64,000 bases of DNA from JADJOM01 sp964647615 (lineage in GTDB: Bacteria; Gemmatimonadota; Gemmatimonadetes; Gemmatimonadales; GWC2-71-9). The notes under the pieces are model-generated. The model made no database searches. It saw only the letters and a list, made by a program, of their open reading frames with translations, and was not told the origin of the DNA. Of this stretch, positions 25,698-35,780 are shown piece by piece (the stretch's first letter is position 1; each line of letters starts with the position of its first letter). The stretch spans positions 1 through 64,000 of the forward strand of contig CAZYIV010000006.1 in assembly GCA_964647615.1 (NCBI GenBank). Direction: 5' to 3'. Both the position numbers and the translations under genes were made by a program.

Positions 25698-28519
25698 CAG
25701 TAGTTATACCCGAAGAAGAACTGCACGAAGCTGCGCCGGGTCTGCTCCGGGGAGAGCGCGTACCCGCGAAAATGATTGTCGCTCCACCGGCGGCCCCAGT
25801 CCAGCCGCAACACCAGGCCGGGAATCAGCGGCCAGCGGAAGCTGATCCCCCAGCTGCCCAGGATCGCCCGGTGCTCGTCGGCCGTGAACCAGGTGCGGCC
25901 GGCATCGAAGAAGAGCGCGCCCTGGACCTCCGGGAACCGCGCGTCGCCCGCAGGCGTGCCCAGGGTGAAGAAGTCGAGCAGCGGGAAGCGCAATTCGGCG
26001 TTGGTCATCCACGCCTTGGCCCCGATAATGTAGCCGTAGTTCGGGTAGCCGCGCAGGCCGAGGGTCCCGCCGAGGTTCACCCGCTCGGGGCGGTCGCCCC
26101 CGCTGTAGAACCCGAAGCCGCGGACCGCCACCGCCGTGCGCCGCCCGAGCCGGAGGTACTGCCGGGCATCCACCGCGGTGGTGTACCCGTCGAACCGCGC
26201 GTTGCTGAAGTCACTGGCCACGGCACCGGTCACCGCGAGGTAGTGCCCGTCGATGGGCCCGGTGGTGGTCCACAGCGCGTTGCTGTGAACGAAGGTCAGC
26301 GACTGCGAGGCGATCCAGCCCACCCGCTGCGGTTTGTCCACGGGAAGGGTGAAGTCCACCCGGTCGGAGTGCTGCACCGTGGCCTGGGCCTCAACCCGGG
26401 CGAAGCGGGTGAGCGGGTAGCGCAGCAGGCCGAAGCCTCCGTAGGCATCCTCCACGTAGGCGGCGTTGAAGTCCCCGACGTACTGGCTGCCCTTGAACCG
26501 GAACGCCCCGGCGCCCCAGTTGAGGCGGTGGGTCTGGTTGATGTAGAGCCCGAGCAGGCTGGTGTTGTCGAACAGGTTGCGGAATTCCCGCCCCTGGTAG
26601 GTGCTCACGTTGACGAAGAACAGGTTGTCGCTGAGCAGGTCGCTTACCAGGAAGGTCACCCCCTGCCCCGTGCCGATGCGGGGCGCATAGACGAACTCGC
26701 CCGCGGCGAAGTCGAGGGTGTACTTGCGCCGGTACGGCTCGCTCCGGGCCCGGGCCAGCTGGCCGGGCTCACCCGAGGGCCATGCCCAGGCGGAGTGGGG
26801 CGCGGGATCGCCGAGGGTGAAGGTCTCCTCCCGCGCCACCGAATCGGCGGGGAGCAGGTACACCCCCAGCCCCAGGTTGTTGAACCCGCTCACCAGGAAG
26901 GCATCGCGGCCGGGGACCGCCGCCGCGTCGAACGCGCCGGTCCAGACCGAGGTCTCCCGGCGGCCGTTCCCGAGGGTATCCACCGAGAAGGCGTTGAGCA
27001 CGCCATCCCGCCCAGAGCTGAACAGGATGTGCCCGTCGTCGAGCCAGGACGGGGTCTCGTCCACCCAGGGGCCGTTGGTGAGCTGGCGGATCTCCCCGGT
27101 CTCGAGGTCGAGCAGGAAGAGGTTTACGGCATCCGACAGCCCGAGCGCCGTCCGGTCGGAGGCGAAGACCACGCGCCGCCCGTCGGGACTCACGCTCGGG
27201 TCCAGGTCCTGGTAACGGTCATCGGTGAGGCGTTCCAGCGGACCGTCCGGCAGGCGGAAGCGGTAGAGGTCGGACACTCCGGCTTCCGAGAGGCCGCTGA
27301 AGATCACCGACTGCCCATCCGGGGTCCACGTGGGCGAAAGCACCGAGGAGAGCTCGGGCCACTGGTACCGCCCCACCACCTTCCGTTCGGTGCGATCATA
27401 GACCATGAGCGCGTCGCGCTCTCGGTAGCGGGCCCCGATCAGCAGCAGCGGCGGGCGCGAGGCGTCCACCCGGGAATCGAAGGCGTGCAAGTTCTCGAAC
27501 GTCGGGCTCCGGCCCGAGGTGACCAGCGGCTCGGCCCCGCCGCCGTCAATGGCGCGTTCCTCCAGCCGTACCAGGCCCGATCCCGCCGAGGCATAGACCA
27601 GGTCCCCGCCACTCAGGGTGTCGGGGGAGTAGGCCGGCTTGATGGCGGTGGCCGCGAGCAGCTCCCCGGCGGCGGGCAGCGAGGAGCGGCCCGCGACCGA
27701 CGGGTAGTAGGCCTTCCGCATCGCGACCTGGAATTCCTCGTTCAGCGCCCCCAGGCTCTTGCCGTAGATGCCGAGGATCGCCGCCTCGAAGGTCTCGTAG
27801 TGCCACAGCTCCCGGTAGAAGGCGGCCACCCGCCAGTCGCCGTAGGTGTTGGCCAGCCAGCGATGGATCCGCCCGCCGAGCGGATAGACGATGCCGCCGG
27901 TCACGTAATCGAGGTCCTGCAGCCGTGGCAGGTGCCCTCCGAGCACCAGGTCGCGCAGGATCATCTCGTCACGGGCGTCCTCGCCGCCGGACCAGTACTC
28001 CGCGAGTCCCTCGGTGAACCAGAGCGGCAGCGCGATCGAGGCCGAGCGCGGGGAACGCACGTACCGGTCGTACAGCAGGCTGATCTGGAACACGTGCACC
28101 ATCTCGTGGCGCAGCGTGTGGCGGAACTCGGCGAGGTTGCCGCGGAACGGCAGCGTCACCCGCCGCTTGAGGAAGTCGGTGACGCCGAGCAGCCCCTCGG
28201 GGGGCGTGAAGGGGAGGACGTTGGTCTGCTCGAAGTCGGTGTGCGAGGCGTAGACGATGAGCGGGATGCGGGTGGTGACGGTGTGGCCGAACTTCACCGC
28301 CAGGTCGTTGTAGTTGGCCTCCGCGTCCGCCAGGGCGACCCCGGCGAGCTCGCGCTCCTCGGGGTAGTAGTACACGTCCACCCGGGGCCCGGAGAGCACC
28401 TGCCAGTCGAGGCGGCGATACTGGATCTTGTTCTCGCCGGCGAGGAAGAACTGCCCCGCCGCCGGGAGGACCACGAGCGCCGCGAGGGCGCCGGCCAGGA
28501 TCGCCGCGCGCCACTTCAT
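25697..28519 (-). CDS. Exported peptidase-like / TolB-propeller / BamA-like barrel protein
   Basis: A 940-residue exported protein in three parts. Residues 1-22 are a signal peptide. Residues about 30-260 resemble the gluzincin 'peptidase MA' group, with zinc motif HEMVH at 138-142 and a downstream Glu in FTEGLAEYW (170-175). Residues about 290-600 form a TolB/PD40-like propeller with repeats such as PTWTPDGQSVIFSG and PSVSPDGRRVVFASD. The last 300 residues look like a BamA/TamA-like outer-membrane barrel ending in alternating aromatics (FVQFFFGYNY). It may be a surface or periplasmic protease anchored in the outer membrane. Function unknown. The ATG overlaps the upstream cyclophilin gene by 4 bases. 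Confidence 0.8.
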   Translation of the reverse strand: MKWRAAILAGALAALVVLPAAGQFFLAGENKIQYRRLDWQVLSGPRVDVYYYPEERELAGVALADAEANYNDLAVKFGHTVTTRIPLIVYASHTDFEQTNVLPFTPPEGLLGVTDFLKRRVTLPFRGNLAEFRHTLRHEMVHVFQISLLYDRYVRSPRSASIALPLWFTEGLAEYWSGGEDARDEMILRDLVLGGHLPRLQDLDYVTGGIVYPLGGRIHRWLANTYGDWRVAAFYRELWHYETFEAAILGIYGKSLGALNEEFQVAMRKAYYPSVAGRSSLPAAGELLAATAIKPAYSPDTLSGGDLVYASAGSGLVRLEERAIDGGGAEPLVTSGRSPTFENLHAFDSRVDASRPPLLLIGARYRERDALMVYDRTERKVVGRYQWPELSSVLSPTWTPDGQSVIFSGLSEAGVSDLYRFRLPDGPLERLTDDRYQDLDPSVSPDGRRVVFASDRTALGLSDAVNLFLLDLETGEIRQLTNGPWVDETPSWLDDGHILFSSGRDGVLNAFSVDTLGNGRRETSVWTGAFDAAAVPGRDAFLVSGFNNLGLGVYLLPADSVAREETFTLGDPAPHSAWAWPSGEPGQLARARSEPYRRKYTLDFAAGEFVYAPRIGTGQGVTFLVSDLLSDNLFFVNVSTYQGREFRNLFDNTSLLGLYINQTHRLNWGAGAFRFKGSQYVGDFNAAYVEDAYGGFGLLRYPLTRFARVEAQATVQHSDRVDFTLPVDKPQRVGWIASQSLTFVHSNALWTTTGPIDGHYLAVTGAVASDFSNARFDGYTTAVDARQYLRLGRRTAVAVRGFGFYSGGDRPERVNLGGTLGLRGYPNYGYIIGAKAWMTNAELRFPLLDFFTLGTPAGDARFPEVQGALFFDAGRTWFTADEHRAILGSWGISFRWPLIPGLVLRLDWGRRWSDNHFRGYALSPEQTRRSFVQFFFGYNY

Positions 28520-30540
28520 CGGCGGATGGTCCGGATGCGGTCACCCTGGGTGATGCGCTGCACCGCGGGAATGCCGTCGGTCACCTGGCCGAAGACGGTG
28601 TAGCCGCCGTCGAGGCCGGGCTGCGGGCTCAGGGTGATGAACCACTGGCTGCCACCGGTGTCCGCGCCGGACAGGGCCATGCCGACGGTCCAGGCCTTGT
28701 AGCGGCGCGGGTTGATCTCGTCCCGGATGGCGCCGCCGGGCCCGCCCCAGCCGTCGCCGCGCGGGTCGCCCGTCTGCACCACGAAGTCGGGCACCACGCG
28801 GTGGAACCGCATCCCGTCGAAGTAGCGCCGGTCCACCAGCCGCAGGAAGTTGAGCACCGTCAGCGGCGCCTCGGGTCCGAACAGCTCCAGGGTGAAGCTG
28901 CCGCCCGCCTCCAGCTGCACCTGGACCTTGGGATAGCGGTCCTGCCCCGCGAGCACCAGGAACTCGCGCACGACCTGCCGGTAGTCCTGCATGGTGCGGC
29001 CGGTCTGCACCGGATACGCGGGGCCGAGGACATCCGAGGCGCCGGGCCAGTGCTGCTCGGCCCACTGCCGCACCTGGTAGTCGGGCGCCGGGCCCAGTGC
29101 GGCGAGCAGCTCCCGCTCGCCTGTGCCCTCGTGCGCCAGGCCCGCCTGAAGCGCGCCGAGGACACTCCAGCGGGCGTCGGGGATCGAATCGCGCGCGCCG
29201 GCGCGGTAGGCGTCGAGCAGCGCCGGCCGGTCCGCCGGGTCGGCGGCCAGGGCCAGCGCGTCGGCGGCGGCGCTGCGCACCACCGCGTCGCGGGCCTGGA
29301 TCAGGCGGCGGCAGGCGGCGATGTAGGCGGTATCCGCGGCGGTGCCGCCCCGTCCCCAGGCCCCGAGCGTCGCGGCCACCACCCGGGGATCGGCGTCGGA
29401 GAGGAACGGGCCCAGCGCGCCCGGCGCCGCGGCGGCCATGGCCTCCCCCGCCACCGCACGCTCCCGCCAGTCGCTGGAGCCCGCCCAGCCGGCGGCGGCC
29501 GCGCGGAATCCCGCGCTGTCCGCCTGCGCCAGACTGAGCAGCGCCTGGCGCCGGAGGGCCCAGGATCCCTTGCCACCGGTCACCACCCCCGCCAGCGCCG
29601 TGCCCGCCTCCGGGCCACCGAGCGCACCGAGCGCCTCGGCCGCCTGCACCTGGACGTTCTGCAACGGATCGCCTAGGAGCGGCAGCACCTTGGCGGAGGC
29701 AGCAGGGTCCTGGTAGCTCGCGAGTGACCGGAGCGCGGCGATCCGGACCCCGGCGTCCTCGTCGCGCGTGGCGCGGAGCAGCAGGTCCTCCACCGGCGCA
29801 TGTTCCAGGCCGGCGGAATCCACCATCACACGGGCCAGCCCCCGCGCCGCCAGCGCCCGCGTGCCCGCGGCCGCCCGGCTGCCCACGACATCCAGGAAGC
29901 GCGGCACCGCGGCGGCGGCGCGCAGCCGCACCAGCGAGAAGGCGGCGCTAAAGCGGCCATCCTCCGACCCGCCCATGAAGACGGGCAGCAGGGCGTCCAC
30001 CGAGGCCCGCCTCCCCAGCCGCCAGCTCTCCAGCGCCGCGCGGGCCACGAGGTAGGGGAAGTCGTCACGGTCGCCCCAGAGCGAACCTTCCAGCACCGAA
30101 CGGACAAAGCCCGCCCCCTCCGGCCCGCCGGACCGGGCGGCCGCGGTGATCATCTCCAGGGCCAGCGGCCCGGGCACGGGGGTCCCGTCCTGGGCCCGCT
30201 GCCGCAGGTAGGTGGCGGCCGTCGAGTCCCGGAGCAGGCCGAGCCCGAAGGCGGCGGCCAGCTGTACGCCGGGCACCGGGTCGGACAGCGCGGCGCCCAC
30301 CATCCGGACCGCCCGCGGGTCCCCCAGGCGGCCCGCGCTGGTGGCGGCGATCGCGCGCACCGAGCTGTCCGGATCGGCGAGGGCCTGCTGCAGCAGCGGC
30401 TGGTCGAAGCGGCGGGCATCCTCCGCCGCGAGCAGCCGGGCGAGGATCTCCACGGTGCCGCCGTCCTGGGCGGCGAGGGCATGCAAGGGAGCGGCGAGCA
30501 GGGCAAGGAACAGCAAGGAGGTGCGACGGCTCGGAATCAT
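28516..30540 (-). CDS. Periplasmic HEAT-repeat protein with C-terminal cyclophilin domain
   Basis: A 674-residue exported protein. The ATG at 30540 gives a signal peptide (MIPSRRTSLLFLALLAAPLH) and overlaps the thioesterase stop by ATGA; 62 further codons upstream are shadow. Residues about 30-530 are HEAT-like helical repeats (for example DPDSSVRAIAATSAGRLGDP). From about residue 541 a cyclophilin-type peptidyl-prolyl isomerase domain follows, with FDGMRFHRVVPDFVVQTGDP and GGSQWFITL motifs. It could be a periplasmic chaperone for outer-membrane proteins, perhaps including the barrel protein encoded directly downstream. Confidence 0.9.
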   Translation of the reverse strand: MIPSRRTSLLFLALLAAPLHALAAQDGGTVEILARLLAAEDARRFDQPLLQQALADPDSSVRAIAATSAGRLGDPRAVRMVGAALSDPVPGVQLAAAFGLGLLRDSTAATYLRQRAQDGTPVPGPLALEMITAAARSGGPEGAGFVRSVLEGSLWGDRDDFPYLVARAALESWRLGRRASVDALLPVFMGGSEDGRFSAAFSLVRLRAAAAVPRFLDVVGSRAAAGTRALAARGLARVMVDSAGLEHAPVEDLLLRATRDEDAGVRIAALRSLASYQDPAASAKVLPLLGDPLQNVQVQAAEALGALGGPEAGTALAGVVTGGKGSWALRRQALLSLAQADSAGFRAAAAGWAGSSDWRERAVAGEAMAAAAPGALGPFLSDADPRVVAATLGAWGRGGTAADTAYIAACRRLIQARDAVVRSAAADALALAADPADRPALLDAYRAGARDSIPDARWSVLGALQAGLAHEGTGERELLAALGPAPDYQVRQWAEQHWPGASDVLGPAYPVQTGRTMQDYRQVVREFLVLAGQDRYPKVQVQLEAGGSFTLELFGPEAPLTVLNFLRLVDRRYFDGMRFHRVVPDFVVQTGDPRGDGWGGPGGAIRDEINPRRYKAWTVGMALSGADTGGSQWFITLSPQPGLDGGYTVFGQVTDGIPAVQRITQGDRIRTIRR

Positions 30541-30968
30541 CGGGGCTCGGAACCAGGGTTGGGGCGAAGCGCATCCACCACGCCCGCGGGAAGCCGGGAG
30601 ACCCGGTGCCTCGCGTCGAGGCTGACCAGCGTGGTTTCCGCCTCCGCCACGACCGCGCCGCTCTCGGCCTGTTCGATCACGTAGGCAAAGGTCACCCGGC
30701 GGCTGGCCGCCTCGGTGACCCGGCACCGGATCCGCAGCTCGTCGTCGTAGCGGGCGGCCAGCCGGTACCGCACCCGCAGGTCGGTCACCACCAGCCGGAT
30801 CCCCTCGGCCTCGAGCTCACGGTAGGTGTACCCGGCGCGCCGCAGGTGCTCGCAGCGCGCGATGTCCAGCCAGACCACATGCCGGGCGTGATACACCACG
30901 CCCATCTGGTCGGTCTCGGAGTAGTTCACCCGGTGGGTGGTGACGGATTCGGCGCTGGCGTGGTGCAC
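30537..30968 (-). CDS. YbgC/FadM-type acyl-CoA thioesterase (hotdog fold)
   Basis: A 143-residue 4-hydroxybenzoyl-CoA-thioesterase-like hotdog protein. The catalytic Asp motif YSETDQMGVVYHARHVVWLD is at about residues 16-35. It hydrolyses short- or medium-chain acyl-CoA or acyl-ACP in the cytoplasm. The GTG start at 30968 directly precedes the family N-terminus. It is the first gene of a minus-strand unit, divergent from lpxH, and overlaps the next gene by 4 bases. Confidence 0.88.
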   Translation of the reverse strand: MHHASAESVTTHRVNYSETDQMGVVYHARHVVWLDIARCEHLRRAGYTYRELEAEGIRLVVTDLRVRYRLAARYDDELRIRCRVTEAASRRVTFAYVIEQAESGAVVAEAETTLVSLDARHRVSRLPAGVVDALRPNPGSEPR

Positions 30969-31055
30969 AGGGCGCTTCGATGCGAAGGTGGACGTGACGG
31001 GGGACCGGGCAAGGGTAAGGCCGCCTGCGGCCCGATGCCAAGGCCCCCGCCGCCC

Positions 31056-31084
31056 TTCCCCGGCCCACCGGCGCCCCCTACCTT
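31056..31084 (+). promoter_or_regulatory. Weak candidate promoter that would start transcription at the lpxH-like GTG
   Basis: TTCCCC (31056-31061), a 17-base spacer and TACCTT (31079-31084) put +1 at the GTG 31091, seven bases on. The -35 is poor. It is listed because the TANNNT-N6-start layout recurs in this window. Confidence 0.3.
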
Positions 31085-31090
31085 TGCCGC

Positions 31091-31828
31091 GTGTTCGCCC
31101 AGCGCCTGGTAGTGGTCGGGGATGCCCACCTCGGCCGCGGCTCCCGCGAGACCGCTTCCGCCTTCCTCGCCTTCCTCGATGCGGTCCCCTCCCTGGGGGA
31201 TGGCCTGCTCGTGACCGGCGACCTGTTCGAGTTCTGGTTCGCCTACGAGCGGGTCATCCCGCGCCATGGCCTCCCGGTGGTGGCGGGGCTGGCACGGCTC
31301 GCGCGCCGGATGCCGATCCTCCTCATCGGGGGCAACCACGATCGCTGGGCCGGTACCTTCTGGGAGCGGGAGCTCGGCATCCGCTTCGCCCCGCGCGAGA
31401 CGACGTTCACGCTCGGCGGACGAACCGGCCTCGCGGTCCACGGCGACGGGATCACCGAGACCCACTGGTCGGCCCGGGTGCTGCACCAGGCGCTGCGGCA
31501 CGACATGACCGTCGCCCTCTACCGGTCCTTGCACCCCGACCTCGGCATGTGGCTGGTGGACCGGCTGAGCAAGTACCTCGGCGACCGCAAACGGAGCGAG
31601 GCGGAGGTCGAGGCGTCGTCGGCGCGGCAGGCGGCCTGGGCCGCGGCGCGCCTGGCGGGAGACCCGGCACTCGGATTCGTGGTGATGGGCCACACCCACC
31701 GCGCCGCGGCCGTGGCCCAGGGGGACGGCCGGCTGTACCTGAACCCGGGCGCGTGGTTCGACGGCCATCGGTACGCCGTCATCGGCCCGGAGGGCGCCAC
31801 CCTGCACCAGTTCCCGCACCAGCCGTGA
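31091..31828 (+). CDS. UDP-2,3-diacylglucosamine diphosphatase-like metallophosphoesterase (LpxH-like)
   Basis: A 245-residue metallophosphoesterase starting at GTG. Metal motifs in order: GDAHLGRGS near residue 10, GDLFEFWFAY near 40, GGNHDRW near 80, HGDGITETHWSAR near 118 and GHTHRA near 198. The FEFW signature after GDL and the overall length fit LpxH, which cleaves UDP-2,3-diacylglucosamine in lipid A synthesis; other calcineurin-like phosphatases with this layout exist. The stop overlaps the next gene by GTGA. No ribosome-binding site precedes the GTG, compatible with a leaderless transcript. Confidence 0.82.
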   Translation: MFAQRLVVVGDAHLGRGSRETASAFLAFLDAVPSLGDGLLVTGDLFEFWFAYERVIPRHGLPVVAGLARLARRMPILLIGGNHDRWAGTFWERELGIRFAPRETTFTLGGRTGLAVHGDGITETHWSARVLHQALRHDMTVALYRSLHPDLGMWLVDRLSKYLGDRKRSEAEVEASSARQAAWAAARLAGDPALGFVVMGHTHRAAAVAQGDGRLYLNPGAWFDGHRYAVIGPEGATLHQFPHQP

Positions 31829-32487
31829 GCGAGCGCGAGCCCCGGATCTTCACCAGGGCCACCGAGATGATCCGCGGCGGGCAGCGTGAGCAGGCGGCGG
31901 CCGAGCTGATGGCCGCCCTTCCCGGCATGGAGGCGCGCTGGCATGGCAAGGCGTACCGGCTGGCCGGGCTGGCCTGGTACTTCGACGGGCGGTACGCCGA
32001 GTCGCTGGGGATGTTCCAGGCGGCGGCGGAGGGAAGCCAGGTGCCGGAGGACTGGTTCAACGTGGCGATGGCCCGCACCCACGTCGGCGACATCCCGGGC
32101 GCACACGACGCGTGGCAGCGCTGCTTCGAGCTGTCCTACCAGCACCAGGATGCGCCGGAGACCTCGACCTTCTTCCAGAAGAAGCTGCTGTTCGCGGAGG
32201 CGCTGCTTTCGGTGGGCGCGGCGGATGAGCGGGGACTCGACCTGCTGGAGCGGCAGCTGATGGGCTTCTTCACCCATCATCACGTGACCGACGCAAGCTT
32301 CTGGGGGATGCGGGGGGTGCCCGCCATGGAGGAGGTGCTGGACCTCACCCGCCGGTATTACGTGGCCATGGGCCGGGGGGCCGACGCGTGGCGGGCCTTC
32401 TGCGATTCGGTGACGCCCTCGGTGGACAGCGACGGGCAGGCCTACCTGGCCCGGCTGCGCGAGGAGTTCCCTGGCCCGGCGGCCTGA
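31825..32487 (+). CDS. Cytoplasmic helical repeat protein of unknown function
   Basis: A 220-residue protein that starts at GTG overlapping the lpxH-like stop (GTGA). It is predicted alpha-helical; residues 15-115 look like TPR-type repeats (YRLAGLAWYFDGRYAESLGM, then DWFNVAMARTHVGDIPGAHD). There is no signal or membrane segment. I do not recognise a specific family. Coupling to an LpxH-like enzyme hints at an accessory role in envelope metabolism. It ends six bases from the convergent murI stop. Confidence 0.7.
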   Translation: MSEREPRIFTRATEMIRGGQREQAAAELMAALPGMEARWHGKAYRLAGLAWYFDGRYAESLGMFQAAAEGSQVPEDWFNVAMARTHVGDIPGAHDAWQRCFELSYQHQDAPETSTFFQKKLLFAEALLSVGAADERGLDLLERQLMGFFTHHHVTDASFWGMRGVPAMEEVLDLTRRYYVAMGRGADAWRAFCDSVTPSVDSDGQAYLARLREEFPGPAA

Positions 32488-32493
32488 CCGGAC

Positions 32494-33293
<800 letters not shown>

Positions 33294-33297
<4 letters not shown>

Positions 33298-33821
33298 GGA
33301 ATCCGGATCGGGATGGTCACGGCCGCGCCCACGCCCCCGCCCGGCATGGGGACCGCGCGCAGGTCCAGGTCGGGCGGGAAGTCCCACAGGTGGGCGCTGA
33401 CGTAGGCCTCGATGGCCGAGAAGAGGTGGTTGAACCCCAGCAGCACCAGCCAGTCCTGGCGTTCCTTCTGCTTGGCGGAGACGCTGCCCGAGCCGGTGCG
33501 GCGGAGGTAGCTCAGCTCGTGACTGGTCTTGATCGCCATGCCGAGGGTCAGCCCCTCCCAGCCCACGAAGAGGGCGCCGGTGAGCTTCCGCTTGAGCTTG
33601 GCCTGCCCCCAGCCCGGGATCAGGATCGAACGCCACAGCGCGCCCATGGGCGAGGTGGGCGCCCGCGGACCGAGCGTATCGCCCGGGGCGCGGATGAGCG
33701 GGACGGTGTCCGGCGCCGCCGCGGCGGTATCCGGAGCCACCAGGGCGGAATCCTGCTGGGCCGCGAGGGGCGCCGCCGTGAGCATGAGGGCCAGCAGCCC
33801 CCCGGCCAGGCGCCGCCTCAC
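33294..33821 (-). CDS. DUF5683-like membrane protein
   Basis: A 175-residue protein with a signal-like N-terminus (MRRRLAGGLLALMLTAAPLA), an Ala/Pro-rich linker and a conserved segment ALWRSILIPGWGQAKLKRKL typical of DUF5683 proteins of unknown function. Two further hydrophobic stretches may span or dip into a membrane. It overlaps ltaE and murI by 4 bases each, so all three are co-expressed. Confidence 0.75.
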
Positions 33822-34846
33822 CCGAGCCGCGCCCGGATGGCCGCCGCGAAGCGGTCGACGTCCTCTTCGGTCGTGTCCCAGGCCGTCATCCAGCGCACCT
33901 CGGCGGTCTCGTGATTCCAGACGTAGAACCAGGCGGTCTCCTGCAGGGCAGGAATATGCTCGGGTGGAATCCGGGCGAACACCCCGTTGGACTCCACCGG
34001 CTGGGTGATGCGGACCCCGGGAATGTCGCCGACCTGGTCGGCCAGCCGCCGGGCCATCCGGTTGGCATGCGCGGCGCAGCGGTGCCAGAGGTCCCCTTCG
34101 AGCAGGGCGATGAACTGCGCCGCCAGGAACCGCATCTTGCTGGCGAGCTGCATCCCCTGCTTGCGGAGCCAGGGCATCTCGGCCGCGGTCCCGCCCCTCG
34201 GGAAGACCACCGCCTCCGCGCCCAGCAAGCCGTTCTTGGTGCCGCCGAAGCTCAGCAGGTCCACCCCGAGGTCGGTGGTGAAGGCGCGGAACGGGAGCTC
34301 GAGCGCCACCGCGGCGTTGGCCAGCCGGGCGCCATCCATGTGCACCAGCAGGCCCATCCCGTGCGCCGCCTCGACCAGGGCGCGGATCTCGGCGACGGTG
34401 TACACCGTGCCCAGCTCGGTGACCTGGGTGAGCGAGACCACCCGCGGCTGCACCTTGTGCTCGTCGCCCAGCTGGTGACGGAACGGCGCCAGTTGCGGCG
34501 GCCGGAGCTTGCCATCGGGGGTCGGCAGCGGCAGCAGCTTGCAGCCGGTGAGGCGCTCCGGGGCGCCGGCCTCGTCCACGCTGACGTGGGCGCCCTCGGC
34601 GCAGATCACCGCGTGGAAGGGCCGGGTCACCGCCGAGAGCCCGACCACGTTGGCCGCGGTGCCGTTGTACACCAGCCAGCTCTCCGCCTCCGGCCCGAAG
34701 TGGGCGCGGAACAGCTCCTCGGCCCGCGCGGTCCAGGAATCGTGCCCGTAGCCCCGCGCATGCCCCGTGTTGGCCTGGATGATGGCGTCCAGGACCTCGG
34801 GGTGCACCCCGGCGTTGTTGTCGCTGGCGAAGGCGCGAGCGGTCAT
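33818..34846 (-). CDS. ltaE: Low-specificity L-threonine aldolase
   Basis: A 342-residue PLP enzyme that splits threonine (or allo-threonine) into glycine and acetaldehyde. It begins FASDNNAGVHPEVLDAI, has the GRARG-like ARGYGHDSWTARAEEL region, HMDGARLANA and the PLP lysine in SFGGTKNGLLGAEAVVF. The ATG at 34846 overlaps the lipid-kinase stop by ATGA. It may feed glycine to the one-carbon pool together with the nearby Fhs. Confidence 0.93.
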   Translation of the reverse strand: MTARAFASDNNAGVHPEVLDAIIQANTGHARGYGHDSWTARAEELFRAHFGPEAESWLVYNGTAANVVGLSAVTRPFHAVICAEGAHVSVDEAGAPERLTGCKLLPLPTPDGKLRPPQLAPFRHQLGDEHKVQPRVVSLTQVTELGTVYTVAEIRALVEAAHGMGLLVHMDGARLANAAVALELPFRAFTTDLGVDLLSFGGTKNGLLGAEAVVFPRGGTAAEMPWLRKQGMQLASKMRFLAAQFIALLEGDLWHRCAAHANRMARRLADQVGDIPGVRITQPVESNGVFARIPPEHIPALQETAWFYVWNHETAEVRWMTAWDTTEEDVDRFAAAIRARLG

Positions 34847-35736
34847 GAGGCGATCAGCACGGGGAGGGCCCGGGGCAGCAGGGTGATGTCCATGCGCCCG
34901 GCCACCTGGCGCAACTCGCCGTCGAACTGCGCGTGCAGCACGTCGGAGGCGGTGGAGACGCTCACCCGCGTCGCGCGGAACATGCGCACGTGGCGCAGGC
35001 GGGTGTGGCGGCCCAGCATGACCAGCGGCAGCTTGAGCAGCGTGGCGGGGATGGACTGGCGGCGGATGGCGCAGATGTCGAGCAGCCCGTCGTCGGGCTG
35101 GGCCTCCGGCGTCAGGCGGAAGCCGCCGCCCACGCAGGGCCCGATCGCCACCTCGAGCAGGAGCAGCTCGTCGGTGAGGCTGCCGCCGTCGGATTCCATC
35201 GCGAGCTCCAGCCGCGGGAAGCTCACCAGCACCTCGAAGACCGCCGCGAGGTAGGCCGGCATCCCGGTCAGCCGCTTCCATCCGCTCACCACCCGGGCCA
35301 CCTCGGCGTCGAACCCGATCCCCACCGAGTTGAGGAAGTACTCGCCCCACGCGGTGCCGACATCGAAGTGGCGCACCGTCCCGGCCGCCAGTCGGCGCAC
35401 CGCCTCGGCGTGGGGGATACCGAGGGTCCGGGCCATCTTGGCGTAGTCGTTCCCGGTGCCGGCGGGCAGGATCGCGATCGGGGGCCGCTCCGCCACCTGG
35501 GCGGCCAGCAGGCCGTTCGCGGCCTCATGGAGGGTGCCGTCGCCCCCGAGCACCACCACCCGCTCCGCGCCCGCCTCGACCCGCTCCCGCACCTGGGCCA
35601 CCGCCGACCCAGGGGCGGAGGTGTCCACCCGCTCCACCCGGCCGAACGTCCCGGCGAGCGCCTGTTCCGCCGGGGGCGCCAGGCGCGCCGCGCGGCCGCG
35701 GCCGGCCGTGGGATTCACCACAAGGAGGGTGGTCAC
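34843..35736 (-). CDS. Diacylglycerol/lipid kinase family protein
   Basis: A 297-residue protein of the DAGK catalytic family. It begins at GTG 35736 (TTLLVVNPTAGRGRAARL) with the family GGDGTLHEAANGL motif near residue 60, PAGTGNDYAKMART near 85 and a conserved AIGPCVGGGFRLTPEAQPDD segment near 200. It phosphorylates a lipid such as diacylglycerol or a sphingoid-like lipid in the cytoplasm. A 13-codon upstream extension exists but lacks family sequence. It ends in a 4-base overlap with ltaE and starts a few dozen bases after the tRNA-Sec terminator. Confidence 0.9.
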   Translation of the reverse strand: MTTLLVVNPTAGRGRAARLAPPAEQALAGTFGRVERVDTSAPGSAVAQVRERVEAGAERVVVLGGDGTLHEAANGLLAAQVAERPPIAILPAGTGNDYAKMARTLGIPHAEAVRRLAAGTVRHFDVGTAWGEYFLNSVGIGFDAEVARVVSGWKRLTGMPAYLAAVFEVLVSFPRLELAMESDGGSLTDELLLLEVAIGPCVGGGFRLTPEAQPDDGLLDICAIRRQSIPATLLKLPLVMLGRHTRLRHVRMFRATRVSVSTASDVLHAQFDGELRQVAGRMDITLLPRALPVLIAS

Positions 35737-35780
35737 GAGGACTGGAATGTCGCCGGTTCCGGAGCCGGCCGCCATCCGTG

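Noticed and set aside
25604..28603. A 999-codon plus-strand open frame opposite the barrel-protein gene
   Set aside because: It is antisense shadow: high GC leaves few stops, composition is Gly/Arg/Pro/Glu-rich without domains, while the minus strand encodes a clear signal peptide, HExxH and barrel.
30937..32487. 516-codon plus-strand frame over the lpxH-like gene
   Set aside because: Only its last 220 codons (from 31825) are a plausible gene; the rest is lpxH out of frame.
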